The position numbers and the translations under genes were made by a program. Positions 32,009 to 40,401 of a stretch of DNA of 64,000 nucleotides are shown here, in pieces. The stretch is from Collinsella sp. AF23-2 (GTDB lineage Bacteria; Actinomycetota; Coriobacteriia; Coriobacteriales; Coriobacteriaceae): NCBI RefSeq assembly GCF_003459245.1, contig NZ_QRVG01000010.1, positions 1 to 64,000 on the forward strand, read 5' to 3'. The notes under the pieces were generated by a model that was given only the letters and a program-made list of their open reading frames with translations, was not told the DNA's origin and ran no database searches. Numbering within the stretch: position 1 is the stretch's first letter; each line of letters begins with the position of its first letter.

Positions 32009-32451
32009 TAGATGCCGTCCTCGTCACCGAAGATATCCTCTTCCTCGGCACCAGCGACGGAGGCAACCGTCTGGGCGGTGATGCCCGTCTGGCCAACGGT
32101 CACGGCCTGCTCGCCAAGCTCGGCGAGCGTAGCGTTGCCGCGGAGGAACAGAAGCTCAATAACCATGGGAAGGTTCGTGCCAGTCAGAATCTCGACGTTG
32201 TCGACATCCTGGGCAATCATCATTGCCTGGTTGAACGGGGTACCACCAAGCAGGTCGGTAAAGACGAGCACGCCATCGCACTCCTCGCGCATGGCGGTGA
32301 TAGCGGCGCGGAGATCCTCACCGTAGGAAGCAGCCTGGTCGCCCTCGAAAGGAACGACGGTAAAAGCGGGCTGATCACCGGCGACCATAGCGATAGCGCT
32401 TGCGAGGCCGGGTGCGAACTGTCCATGACCGGTAAGAATAAAGCCAACCAT
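32008..32451 (-). CDS. agaF: PTS mannose-family EIIA component
   Basis: This 147-residue cytoplasmic EIIA starts GFILTGHGQFAPG, with His9 as the HPr-dependent phosphorylation site, and has the FTDLLGGTPFNQA segment. The acidic C-terminus (AEEEDIFGDEDGI) replaces a linker to EIIB, as in stand-alone EIIA proteins. It is the first gene of the operon; GAAGGG precedes the ATG. The long upstream region carries a GntR-type site and two 21-bp-period repeats. Confidence 0.92.
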   Translation of the reverse strand: MVGFILTGHGQFAPGLASAIAMVAGDQPAFTVVPFEGDQAASYGEDLRAAITAMREECDGVLVFTDLLGGTPFNQAMMIAQDVDNVEILTGTNLPMVIELLFLRGNATLAELGEQAVTVGQTGITAQTVASVAGAEEEDIFGDEDGI

Positions 32452-32566
32452 TCAAATTTCCCTTCCGAAGGTGTGTACGATCTGAGTCCGATGTTTTCGG
32501 AAGCCAGCGGGCGGACGCCCTTAAAGCTTCTTGGAAAGCGTTCTTTGAAGACCAGTGGTCTCTCAA

Positions 32567-32579
32567 CTGGTAGTAACCA
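32567..32579. promoter_or_regulatory. putative GntR/UTRA operator upstream of the PTS operon
   Basis: CTGGTAGTAACCA, identical to 13 of the 14 bases of the agaS site. An additional ACCAGTGGTC lies just before it at 32551-32560. Confidence 0.6.
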
Positions 32580-32654
32580 CGTGACGTGTTGTTGTCACTA
32601 TATCATCACAGAAGAGGTCGCTTTCGCTGATTCACGCAATAAAACGTTTTTGCA

Positions 32655-32681
32655 CCGCTCACGGCGATAAATCGACCGTTT
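32655..32681 (+). promoter_or_regulatory. 21-bp-period direct repeat, PTS operon site 1
   Basis: CCGCTC at 32655 and CCGTTT at 32676, each followed by AC, start 21 bp apart. It reads away from the PTS operon and lies 204-230 bp upstream of it. Confidence 0.55.
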
Positions 32682-32877
32682 ACCGCTCGTTAACACTTCT
32701 ACCTGCGGTTTTGAAACCGTTTCGAAATACTTTGACGAAAGATCGGAACCTTTTCTGTGTCTAAACAACGCAGGGTGGCCAAAAAAGGCATGTAGAAAAA
32801 ATGCAGGTCATTGTGAAGATTTGTGAATTGGTCTTTTTGACTTAATACCAGTTAGAACCAGTTTAGAAATTATCGGT

Positions 32878-32904
32878 GAACGGTAGTTTTCGACCGCTCA
32901 GCGG
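32878..32904 (-). promoter_or_regulatory. 21-bp-period direct repeat, PTS operon site 2
   Basis: On the minus strand CCGCTG (32899-32904, one mismatch) and CCGTTC (32878-32883) start 21 bp apart. It reads toward the PTS operon, about 430 bp upstream. Confidence 0.45.
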
Positions 32905-33106
32905 TTATTTCCAATCGTTTGCAGCTCCTTTTCCATATGAATTAGGGAGACCCGATGAAGCACTTGCGTGGTTGCGGGAAATTTCGATACTCGTCCATCC
33001 CCCACGTGCCAAACTCTCACTCCCTAAATATGCCATAAGCTCTCGCTATTCGTCTTACAAACATAACTTACTCTAATCTGTAATTGTTTATCGTTTATCA
33101 TTAAGT

Positions 33107-33115
33107 ATGTTATAA
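33107..33115 (+). promoter_or_regulatory. possible extended -10 promoter of the DUF2975 gene
   Basis: TGTTATAAG in a very AT-rich tract, 38 bp upstream of the start codon. No well-spaced -35 is visible (TTGTTT at 33083 is 21 bp away). Confidence 0.35.
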
Positions 33116-33152
33116 GATTTAAATATCATCCTAGACATTGGTTGGAGGAGCT

Positions 33153-33791
33153 ATGATCCGCTGGAACGTATCCAAATCGAATGAACCCATCAACCGCGAA
33201 CAGGCAATAGCCGATCTGAGGAAGCTCGCTCACATCTGCAAATGGGCCACAATCTGCACCGCCGTAGCGCTCGCTCTGGGACTCCTCGCAGTCATTGCAA
33301 TCGAGCTTCTACTCATATTGCCTAGCCTCTCCCAAGGGTTCTGCCTCCAATCCGTAGAGCTTAATGCCGGCGAAGGGCCATCTCTCGCTCTCGTCGGCGC
33401 CAATGAACAGACCCCTCTTATGCTTGTCGCGCACGACGGTCATACTGCCATAGGGAGCGCCATGATGACATGCCTTGCGCTTGCCATTGTGCTAAGCGCA
33501 TACAGGTTTTTCTCCACCATTGAAAAGGCAGGCAGGCCCTTTGACCTCGAATGCATCCGCATACTACGTCAAGTAGGACATTTGTTCCTTATTGGCGGCG
33601 TTGCTGTGAAGCTTCTTGGTGCCATAGTCACGGGGCTGATACTCTCAGGATTTGGCGGCAACTTTACGGATGCGCTTGGCGGCCAGCATCTCGACCTCTC
33701 TATGCTCTTTGCAGGCCTGATTATTAGCCTGATTGCCAGCGTCTTCCAGTACGGGTGTATCCTGCAAATACAAGATGACGAGTTGCTCTAG
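33153..33791 (+). CDS. DUF2975-type membrane protein
   Basis: This 212-residue protein has four hydrophobic segments (about residues 31-56, 108-125, 145-168 and 183-207). The layout and the immediate downstream XRE-family regulator are typical of DUF2975 proteins, whose function is unknown. GGAGGAG lies just before the ATG at 33153; an ATG 15 bp earlier is less likely. The two genes are 9 bp apart and must be co-transcribed. Confidence 0.8.
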   Translation: MIRWNVSKSNEPINREQAIADLRKLAHICKWATICTAVALALGLLAVIAIELLLILPSLSQGFCLQSVELNAGEGPSLALVGANEQTPLMLVAHDGHTAIGSAMMTCLALAIVLSAYRFFSTIEKAGRPFDLECIRILRQVGHLFLIGGVAVKLLGAIVTGLILSGFGGNFTDALGGQHLDLSMLFAGLIISLIASVFQYGCILQIQDDELL

Positions 33792-33800
33792 GGGGAATCC

Positions 33801-34037
33801 ATGATTATTCTGCGGCTCGACCGCATGCTTGCCGAACGCAAGATCTCATCCAAAGAGCTTGCGGAACGCGTGGGTATCTCCCAGGTCAATATGTCGCGTA
33901 TCAAGACGGGCAAGGTTTCTGCCGTGCGCTTTTCAACTCTTGACGCGATATGCCGGGCACTCGACTGCCAACCGGGCGATGTGCTGGAATATATGCCTGA
34001 CGATGAAGCCGATAACCTCTTTGGACTTAAAGATTAA
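33801..34037 (+). CDS. small XRE/Cro-family helix-turn-helix regulator
   Basis: This 78-residue protein consists almost entirely of one helix-turn-helix domain (LAERKISSKELAERVGISQVNMSRIK, then LDAICRALDCQPGDVLEY), like YozG-type regulators. A GGGGGAATCC ribosome site precedes the ATG. Its position after the DUF2975 gene suggests the two work as a regulator/membrane-sensor pair, as is common for this combination. Confidence 0.88.
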   Translation: MIILRLDRMLAERKISSKELAERVGISQVNMSRIKTGKVSAVRFSTLDAICRALDCQPGDVLEYMPDDEADNLFGLKD

Positions 34038-34073
34038 TAGGCATAATGTAGCCACCAGCGCCCAAACGCAAAT

Positions 34074-34106
34074 AGCCCGCTAGAACGGATATCGTTCTAG
34101 CGGGCT
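34074..34106. terminator. bidirectional hairpin terminator
   Basis: A perfect 14-bp stem (34074-34087 with 34093-34106) lies between the convergent XRE gene and the SurA_N-like gene. T-rich tails are modest on both sides. Confidence 0.75.
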
Positions 34107-34150
34107 TATTCAGATAGTTCGGCTACGCGATCGATAAGCTCAGGCAAACC

Positions 34151-35239
34151 TTACGCGAACAGGCCGTAGATGCTGATGTTGGCCTTGGCGTACAGGCCGT
34201 TAGCGTACTCGGTCCACTTGGAGCTGGCGCTCGAAGCCTGCGAGGAGTACTGCTGGTAGGCGGTGTAATAGGCGGTCATGGCCTGCTTGTAGGTGGCACT
34301 ATCGGCGGTAAAGGCATCGTCGGCGAAGGCCTTAGCGTAGGTGCTGTTCTCGTCCTTCCAGGTTCCCTTCGAGCTATCCCACTCGTCACCGGCAAGGTTG
34401 ATGATGTAGTCGGCGTAATCCTTGCTCGCGGTCTCCTCGTTGCCGTCAGCAGGCTCAGTCGGAGCAGTCGGCATGCTTGCGGAGCCATCGCCCACCTTCT
34501 CCTTGTAGAGCTTCTGCAGCGTTGCGGACTGACGGACGATCTGCTTGGCCTGATCCTTGGACACGCCGTACTGTTTTGCCATGGTCTTGTAGTCGGAGGT
34601 GCCGATGGAATCCTCGGCGTACTTCTTCATCTCCTTAGAAGAGACGGTAATGCCCTCGTCCTCGGCAGCATCGAGCAGAATCTTGTTGCGCACGTAGGAC
34701 AGGATGACATCGGCAGAAGGAGCGGTGTAGTTGCCATCGCTATCCTTGACGGTATCGAGGCTGTACTGGCTCTCGATGGCCTCGCGCGCGGTGATGTCGC
34801 TCTTCTTGCCGTTATAACTATAGCTTGCCACGGTCGAATCGAGCTGGTCCTCGGTGAGGATCGCCGAGCCGACGCCCTTGCCGCCAAAGCCGCCGTTGCC
34901 GATAAAAAAGCCGACCACAGCAGCGATCACGACAGCGACCACAAAGGCGGCAATCATCGTCTTCTTGTGCTTGGATGCATGGTCGTCCGCGTCGGCGTCA
35001 GTTTCGTCCTCATCCTGCTCCTCGGGCATGAGGTTCTCGTCGGCGGCGTCCGCGGCGATCTTTGCCTCCAGGCGAGCGTCCTCCTCCTCGGCGGTCGTGC
35101 CGGCGGCAATATGTTCGGCAGACGTACCGGCGACCAGGTCGATCTTCTCGTCCTCATCACCGTCGGGGCCTTCGCCGCGCTCGATGATCTGGATGCCGTC
35201 GATCTCGTCCTTCTCGTCCTTCTTTTGAATCAGACCCAT
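34151..35239 (-). CDS. membrane-anchored SurA_N-like protein
   Basis: This 362-residue protein has an acidic cytoplasmic N-terminus (about 1-90), one membrane helix (about 95-115) and an extracytoplasmic part. The latter resembles the SurA N-terminal chaperone domain (LTEDQLDSTVASY; ILSYVRNKILLDAAEDEGITVSSKE; YGVSKDQAKQIVRQSATLQKLYKEKV). No PPIase domain is visible, so a chaperone or substrate-holding role fits better than prolyl isomerase activity. The C-terminal tail is Ser/Ala/Tyr-rich. Family assignment is tentative. Confidence 0.7.
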   Translation of the reverse strand: MGLIQKKDEKDEIDGIQIIERGEGPDGDEDEKIDLVAGTSAEHIAAGTTAEEEDARLEAKIAADAADENLMPEEQDEDETDADADDHASKHKKTMIAAFVVAVVIAAVVGFFIGNGGFGGKGVGSAILTEDQLDSTVASYSYNGKKSDITAREAIESQYSLDTVKDSDGNYTAPSADVILSYVRNKILLDAAEDEGITVSSKEMKKYAEDSIGTSDYKTMAKQYGVSKDQAKQIVRQSATLQKLYKEKVGDGSASMPTAPTEPADGNEETASKDYADYIINLAGDEWDSSKGTWKDENSTYAKAFADDAFTADSATYKQAMTAYYTAYQQYSSQASSASSKWTEYANGLYAKANISIYGLFA

Positions 35240-35277
35240 ATCAGTTACTCCTTGTTAGGAAACATAGTCCTCAATAG

Positions 35278-35306
35278 AATACGCCCGACGGAGCGCCGGG
35301 CGTATT
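35278..35306 (-). terminator. hairpin downstream of isocitrate dehydrogenase
   Basis: A 10-bp stem AATACGCCCG/CGGGCGTATT (35278-35287 with 35297-35306); the minus-strand tail is only weakly T-rich. Confidence 0.55.
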
Positions 35307-35365
35307 GATTCTTAGGTTATACGCAAACACTTAAGTACTATTTAGGCGTTTGCAGCGTGCATGTC

Positions 35366-36451
35366 TTAGGCCAGGTGCGCGATAACGGCATCGGCAAAGG
35401 TCTGCGTGCCCACAGCGCCCTCAACGGAGCCGGTCTGGGCACGACGCACGTCACCGGTAACCTGCTCGCCCTCGTCGAGCGTGGCAGATACGGCGGCACG
35501 GATACGATTGGCCGCATCGTTCTCGCCCAGGTGATCAAGCATCATCGCAGCAGAGAGGATCTCGGCCGTGGGGTTGGCGATATCCTGGCCAGCGATATCG
35601 GGCGCAGAGCCGTGCGTTGCCTCAAAGATGGCGCAGTCGGCACCGATGTTGGAGCCGGGGGCCATCCCTAAGCCGCCCACCAGGCCGGCGCACAGGTCGC
35701 TCACGATGTCGCCGTACAGGTTGGGCAGCACCAGGACATCGAAGTCATTGGGGTTCTGGACCAGGCCCATGCAGGTGGCGTCGACGATCTTGTCGTTGAA
35801 CTCGATATCGGGATAGTTAGCGGCCACCTCGCGCGCAACGCGCAGGAACAGGCCGTCAGTCGCCTTCATGATGTTGGCCTTGTGCACGGCCGTCACCTTT
35901 TTGCGGCCGCAGCGGCGGGCATACTCAAAGGCATACTCCACAATGCGGCGGCTCTTGGCGATGGAGATCGGCTTGATCGAGATCGCGGAATCGGCGGCGA
36001 AGGTCTTTTGGCCCGAACGCTCGACGAGCTGCGAGAGCTCCTCGACCTCGGCAGCGCCCTCATCGAACTCGATGCCGGCGTAGAGGTCCTCGGTGTTCTC
36101 GCGCACGATGACCAGGTCGACATCGCGGAAACGCGAGCCGTCACCCGGCTGCGACAGACAGGGGCGCACGCAGGCGTACAGGTCGAAATGCTTGCGCAGG
36201 GCCACGTTGACGCTGCGGAAACCCGTGCCAACCGGCGTGGTAATGGGGCCCTTGATGGCAACCTTGGTCTCGGCGACCGCATCGAGGACGTGCTGGGGCA
36301 GCGGCGTGCCAAACTCGTCCATGACGCCGGCACCGGCCTCCTGGACGTTCCAGTTGATCTGGACACCGGTGGCCTCGACCACGCGGCGCATGGCCTGCGT
36401 AATCTCGGGACCGATACCGTCACCGGGAATCAGGACTACATCGTGCGCCAT
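35366..36451 (-). CDS. NAD-type isocitrate dehydrogenase (isocitrate/isopropylmalate dehydrogenase family)
   Basis: This 361-residue dehydrogenase starts [14 protein letters not shown]. It carries the substrate-binding [12 protein letters not shown], the catalytic Lys segment [12 protein letters not shown], the metal-binding [12 protein letters not shown] and the cofactor loop [13 protein letters not shown]. The Glu-Asp-Leu after RENT favours isocitrate over isopropylmalate, and the adenosine-binding region looks NAD-like. GAGGAG overlaps the end of the preceding HEAT-repeat gene, 6 bp upstream. It would supply 2-oxoglutarate for biosynthesis. Confidence 0.88.
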   Translation of the reverse strand: MAHDVVLIPGDGIGPEITQAMRRVVEATGVQINWNVQEAGAGVMDEFGTPLPQHVLDAVAETKVAIKGPITTPVGTGFRSVNVALRKHFDLYACVRPCLSQPGDGSRFRDVDLVIVRENTEDLYAGIEFDEGAAEVEELSQLVERSGQKTFAADSAISIKPISIAKSRRIVEYAFEYARRCGRKKVTAVHKANIMKATDGLFLRVAREVAANYPDIEFNDKIVDATCMGLVQNPNDFDVLVLPNLYGDIVSDLCAGLVGGLGMAPGSNIGADCAIFEATHGSAPDIAGQDIANPTAEILSAAMMLDHLGENDAANRIRAAVSATLDEGEQVTGDVRRAQTGSVEGAVGTQTFADAVIAHLA

Positions 36452-36457
36452 AATCTG

Positions 36458-37156
36458 TTACTCCTCGTCTTCGGCGTCGTCAGATTTTTTAACGCTAGCA
36501 CGCTTCTTCTTTTTGGAGAGATCCAGGCCAAAACGTTTAACAAGCATTTCGCAAATCTCGCTCGAACGGGCCTTGAGATAGCTGCCCTTACCGTTCTCGG
36601 CATCGAACTTAAGGCGCAGCGCAAGCTTCTCGGCAACCTCGGCGTCAATCTCGCCCTGGCAAAACTCGTACAGGCAACCGAGCATGTCGCGATACTCAAG
36701 GTCGCCGTGGTAGCACTGGATGGCCTCGTCCAGGATGGGCCAAGCCTCGCGCGAACGCTCGACGCCCGTGGCACCCCACACGCACAGCAGGCGGAAGGCG
36801 GCATAGCGCAGCGTGGAGGAGATCTCGTCGAACAGTGCAGTCTCGGCGCCCTCAAAGGCATCGCCCAGCTGCTCGGGGCAGGTGGTAGCGAGCGCCGTCA
36901 GGGCATCAAGGGCCTCCCAGCGGGTCTGCGCCTCGGGGCGGTTGAGTGCCTCGATCAACGCGGGCACGCAGGGCTCGACGCGCTGCGGATCGCGCTCGGC
37001 AAGCAGGTGCAGCACGCGGGCGGCAAACTGGCGGATGCGGCGCGTGGGGCAGCCGAGCTCCTGGACCAGGCGATCGACGGCGTTCTCGTTCTCCTCTGCC
37101 AGCTGGAGCTGTGCCAGCTCCTCGTCGGTGAGCTGTTCGTCTTTATTTTCTGCCAT
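36458..37156 (-). CDS. HEAT-repeat protein, unknown function
   Basis: This 232-residue protein is made largely of helical HEAT-like repeats (TRRIRQFAARVLHLLAERDP; CVPALIEALNRPEAQTRWEALDAL; TLRYAAFRLLCVWG). It has an acidic N-terminus and a basic-then-acidic C-terminal tail (KKKKRASVKKSDDAEDEE). Such repeats usually mediate protein-protein contact. It sits between a membrane protein and isocitrate dehydrogenase with gaps of 15 and 6 bp, so these genes form an operon. I cannot name a specific function. Confidence 0.8.
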   Translation of the reverse strand: MAENKDEQLTDEELAQLQLAEENENAVDRLVQELGCPTRRIRQFAARVLHLLAERDPQRVEPCVPALIEALNRPEAQTRWEALDALTALATTCPEQLGDAFEGAETALFDEISSTLRYAAFRLLCVWGATGVERSREAWPILDEAIQCYHGDLEYRDMLGCLYEFCQGEIDAEVAEKLALRLKFDAENGKGSYLKARSSEICEMLVKRFGLDLSKKKKRASVKKSDDAEDEE

Positions 37157-37171
37157 AGTTACCTCTTCTTA

Positions 37172-37600
37172 CTATTTCTTAGCGTGCTTGCCAGCACCCT
37201 TGCTGTCATCGGTGACCGAGATGAGCTGTCGGTCGGCCGCGCCATTGCGACGTGCGCGGCGGCGTTCCTCGGCATCGCCCGCGTCGGCGGCGGCGCGGTG
37301 AGCCTTGTTGACGTTAAAGACCTCGTCGTGCTTGCGCCACGGGCCGACGGACTCGCCAAAGCTCATCTTAAGGCCGGCGATAAAGCCGCCGAGCCAACCG
37401 ATCGGCGCAAACTGCACCAGCGGGAACAGCGAAAACACCCAGGTCAGTAGGACGACTGCCGCCGCTCCCGCAAAGTTGGCAATCCAGTAGTCGCGCTTGG
37501 TGATGACGCGCTTTTCGCACGCCCACTGGCCGCACAGAAAGCCGATGTAGATCGCAAAGAGAAAGAGCGCCAGCGCAAGCACCACGAACGTCCAGCTCAT
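37172..37600 (-). CDS. small membrane protein, unknown function
   Basis: This 142-residue protein has two hydrophobic segments (about residues 2-24 and 38-64) and a charged C-terminal tail ending KGAGKHAKK. The ATG at 37600 lies 5 bp after the stop codon of the dehydrogenase gene, with GGGGAG upstream; an ATG at 37636 inside that gene is less likely. I do not recognise a family. Confidence 0.7.
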   Translation of the reverse strand: MSWTFVVLALALFLFAIYIGFLCGQWACEKRVITKRDYWIANFAGAAAVVLLTWVFSLFPLVQFAPIGWLGGFIAGLKMSFGESVGPWRKHDEVFNVNKAHRAAADAGDAEERRRARRNGAADRQLISVTDDSKGAGKHAKK

Positions 37601-37605
37601 GGGCG

Positions 37606-38685
37606 CTACTCCCCGTGATGGTGGCCACAGCAGCACTCGTGGCCGTCGTCATGGCCGTGGCCGCCGCAGCACTCGTGGTCCTCGCCGTGGTGATGGCCAC
37701 AACCGCACTCATGGTCCTCGCCGTGCTCGCCGCAACCGCAACCTTCCTCGTGAGCGCCATGCTCCTCGGGACGATACTGCGACCAGTCCAGACCGGCGGC
37801 GATGGCATCGGCCTCCTCCTTATAGAGGACCGTGATGGCCTGGGTGCCCAGCTTGGCGCCACCGATAGCGTCGAGCATGTCGTAGAGCGTAAAGGCCACG
37901 TCGGCGCCGGGCAGCGCGAGCTCGCGGTCATCGGCGTAGGCGAGCGCCAGACGCAGGTCCTTAATGAAGTGCTCGACCATAAAGCCGGGCTTGTAGTCGC
38001 CGTCGAGCGCCTTGGGCGCCAGGCTCTCCATGGCGCCGGACTTGCCGGTGCCGCCCAGGATCATCTGACGGGTCTTCTCCAGGTCAAGGCCGCTCAGCTC
38101 GGCAAATGCCATGGCGTCTGCCATGCCGACCATGCAGGCGCCCAGCGACACCTGATTGGCGAGCTTGGCGGCCTGGCCCTTGCCGGCACCGTCGAAGCAG
38201 CAGATGTTTGCCGCAAAGGTGGAAAGGATATCGCGGACCGGAGCAATGTCGTTCTCGGTGGCGCCCACGATAGCCGTGAGCGTGCCTGCGATAGCTCCCG
38301 ACTCGCCGCCGGTGACGGGGCAGTCAAACGCCATGCGGCCGGAGACTTGAGCGGCCTCGGCAATGTCACGAGCGAGCTCGGGCGAGCTCGTGGTGAGGTC
38401 GATCAGCACCGCGCCGGGCTTGGTGCACGCGAGCAGGCCGTCGCCCGCCAGGTAGAGCTCCTCGACCTCGGAGGGATAGCCCACCATGGTAAAGACGACA
38501 TCGGCGTTCGCCGCGGCATCGGCCGGCGTATCGGCCCAGACGGCGCCGCGCTCAACGAGCGCTGCGGCCTTGGACTTGGTGCGGTTGTTGACCGTGACGG
38601 GATAGCCGGCGTCCAGGATGTGGCCGGCGATGGGGGCACCCATGATTCCGGTGCCGATAAATGCGACGGAGAGCTTGTTTGCCAT
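37606..38685 (-). CDS. beta-hydroxyacid dehydrogenase (GarR/3-hydroxyisobutyrate type) with a His/Cys-rich C-terminal tail
   Basis: Residues 1-300 form a standard beta-hydroxyacid dehydrogenase: NAD(P)-binding GTGIMG at 11-16, DCPVTGGESGA substrate loop, and GKGQAAKLANQ with catalytic Lys174. The last 51 residues (309-359) are foreign to the family, with 14 His and 9 Cys in repeats such as GCGCGEHG, ECGCGHHHG, ECCGGHGH and ECCCGHHHG. This tail should bind metal ions. The enzyme probably reduces tartronate semialdehyde or a related 2-hydroxy acid partner. It lies upstream of a membrane protein and isocitrate dehydrogenase. Confidence 0.88.
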   Translation of the reverse strand: MANKLSVAFIGTGIMGAPIAGHILDAGYPVTVNNRTKSKAAALVERGAVWADTPADAAANADVVFTMVGYPSEVEELYLAGDGLLACTKPGAVLIDLTTSSPELARDIAEAAQVSGRMAFDCPVTGGESGAIAGTLTAIVGATENDIAPVRDILSTFAANICCFDGAGKGQAAKLANQVSLGACMVGMADAMAFAELSGLDLEKTRQMILGGTGKSGAMESLAPKALDGDYKPGFMVEHFIKDLRLALAYADDRELALPGADVAFTLYDMLDAIGGAKLGTQAITVLYKEEADAIAAGLDWSQYRPEEHGAHEEGCGCGEHGEDHECGCGHHHGEDHECCGGHGHDDGHECCCGHHHGE

Positions 38686-38783
38686 GAAACCTTTCCTTTT
38701 GGGTTGGATGTTGTTACCAGGTTAAATACTCGGTGCCAGCGTTTCGGCCGTGACTTGAGGGCGCTTGCAGCCGCAGCGCCTGT

Positions 38784-39737
38784 CTACTCGCCACGCACGC
38801 GGCGCGCGATGCGGTCGGAAAGCGAGGCTTTCTCGGCACGGTTCTTGCCCCAAAACGCGCAGGCCACCATGCCGGGGCCCACGTGCGAGCCAATGGTGGG
38901 ACCCACGGAGCTGCGAACGATCGTGACGTCGGCGCAGCCCTCCTCCTTGCGGATGGCGGCTTCGAGCCAGTCGCCGTCCTTTTCGGCATCGGCCGTCATG
39001 ATGGCGATGGGCATGGTGCGATCGGGCACGTAGTTCTCGCGGAACGACTTGAGGATGGACTTGAGCGCCTTCTTGCGGCCGCGGTTGACGCCGATCAGCG
39101 ACAGCGAGCCGGCAAGGTCGTAGGAGAGCTCGGGCTTGACATCGAGCTTTGCCGTGAGCTGCGCCGCCGCGGGCGGAATGCGGCCGCCGGCAGCCAGTGC
39201 ATCGAAGCTCTCGAGCGTAAAGTAGCCATGGACGTAGGTCTTTGCCTCGTTTGCCCAATCGACCAGTTGCTTGGCGGTCAGCCCCGCCGAACGCTGACGC
39301 ACGGCCTCGAGCGCCAGGAGCGCGCCGGTCGCACAGGGTAGAGCGTTGTCGACCACGTAGAGCTCAAAGTTGGGATACTCGGCGCGCACGGCGTCCGCCG
39401 CCTGGCACGCGGAGTTGTAGCTCGACGACAGCGCCGAGGTAAAGCACAGGTAGACCGTTGGTGTGCCCTCTTTGGCGCACTCGGTAAAGAACTCGATATA
39501 GCGACCGAGCGACACAGCCGAGGTGGACACGCGGGCGCCGGCGCGCATGCGGTCGTAGAACTCCTTGGGGCTCATGCTCGACCAGATGTCGTCCGTGCGC
39601 TCCTCGCCATCGATAATGAAGGGGAAACCCAAGATATCGACATCGAGGTTCGCAGCGACCTCGGGGCTAAAGTCGCAGCAGGTATCGACGACGATGCGGC
39701 AACGGTCAGAATGGCCGGTAGATGCAGCCTTGTCCAT
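38784..39737 (-). CDS. DegV-family fatty-acid-binding protein
   Basis: This 317-residue DegV protein starts RIVVDTCCDFSPEVA and has the family STSAVS loop, the CFTSALSSSYNSA segment and a C-terminal HVGPG. By family, such proteins bind fatty acids and can deliver them to a fatty-acid kinase (FakB role); no FakA is in the window. The ATG at 39737 has AAGGAG 8 bp upstream; a TTG one codon earlier is possible. Confidence 0.88.
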   Translation of the reverse strand: MDKAASTGHSDRCRIVVDTCCDFSPEVAANLDVDILGFPFIIDGEERTDDIWSSMSPKEFYDRMRAGARVSTSAVSLGRYIEFFTECAKEGTPTVYLCFTSALSSSYNSACQAADAVRAEYPNFELYVVDNALPCATGALLALEAVRQRSAGLTAKQLVDWANEAKTYVHGYFTLESFDALAAGGRIPPAAAQLTAKLDVKPELSYDLAGSLSLIGVNRGRKKALKSILKSFRENYVPDRTMPIAIMTADAEKDGDWLEAAIRKEEGCADVTIVRSSVGPTIGSHVGPGMVACAFWGKNRAEKASLSDRIARRVRGE

Positions 39738-39755
39738 CAAAGCGACTCCTTACGT

Positions 39756-39787
39756 AAAAAGGCGGCCACCCGCATGGGATGGCCGCC
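39756..39787 (-). terminator. terminator of hpf
   Basis: An 8-bp GC-rich stem (39761-39768 with 39780-39787) is followed on the minus strand by five T. Confidence 0.8.
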
Positions 39788-39816
39788 AGCCGTTAACTCA
39801 TGCAAGTTAACGTATT

Positions 39817-40401
39817 TTACTCGTCAAGCGTTTCGATACGGGGCTTGATGATGCCATATCCACCATTCTTACGGTGATACACCACATTGATGAGGCCAGT
39901 CGTCGCGTTCTCGAACACGTAGAAGTCGTGACCGAGCAGATCGGTCTGCACCAGCGCCTGCTCCTCAGTCATCGGGGTGACATCGATGACCTTCTCGCGG
40001 ACGAGCAGGTCGTCGTCCTCCTCGGGCAGCAGCAGGTCGGCCAGATCCTCGACACGCTCGACCGGTGCAACATCCGCTGCGCTGGCACCGCCCTGGCGGT
40101 TGTCCACAACCTTGGTCTTGAACTTGCGCAGCTGGCGGGTGACCTTATCGGCGGAGAGGTCGATGGCGGCGTACATATCTGCACCGTGCTCGGCAACGCG
40201 AATCACCGAACCGCGGGCGCGAACCGTAACCTCGACGATTGCCGGGTTGGGGTTCGAGGGGTTCTTCTCATAGCGAAGTACAACGTCGACCGTCATGGGC
40301 TCGATATCGAAAACCTTGAGCGCCTCGCCGATCTTCTCATCCACATGCGCACGCAGAGCATCGGTTACCGTCGTCTTGCGTCCAGAAACCTTGATATCCA
40401 T
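39817..40401 (-). CDS. hpf: ribosome hibernation-promoting factor, long form
   Basis: This 194-residue protein has an N-terminal HPF/RaiA domain (about 1-100; MDIKVSGRKTTVTDALRAHV) that binds in the 30S decoding region. A linker leads to the C-terminal dimerisation domain (DLLGHDFYVFENATTGLINVVYHRKNGGYGII in shorter segments), which makes 100S ribosomes. I used the ATG at 40401, which has GGAG 6 bp upstream, rather than the one at 40461. It has its own terminator. Confidence 0.93.
   Translation of the reverse strand: MDIKVSGRKTTVTDALRAHVDEKIGEALKVFDIEPMTVDVVLRYEKNPSNPNPAIVEVTVRARGSVIRVAEHGADMYAAIDLSADKVTRQLRKFKTKVVDNRQGGASAADVAPVERVEDLADLLLPEEDDDLLVREKVIDVTPMTEEQALVQTDLLGHDFYVFENATTGLINVVYHRKNGGYGIIKPRIETLDE

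Larger units (their letters stand above)
32452..33152. other. long regulatory region between the PTS operon and the DUF2975 gene
   Basis: Seven hundred AT-rich bases without a convincing gene. It contains the GntR-type site (32567-32579), two 21-bp-period repeats on opposite strands (32655-32681 and 32878-32904), and two ACCAG half-sites at 32848-32861. Promoters for both flanking operons must lie here. Confidence 0.6.

Noticed and set aside
32876..33076. A 66-codon open frame in the regulatory region
   Set aside because: It overlaps the 21-bp-period repeat and AT-rich promoter DNA, has no ribosome-binding site and resembles no protein.
35882..37450. A 522-codon plus-strand open frame across isocitrate dehydrogenase, the HEAT gene and the membrane protein
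   Set aside because: It spans three good minus-strand genes in register with their codons and shows no domain or ribosome-binding site.
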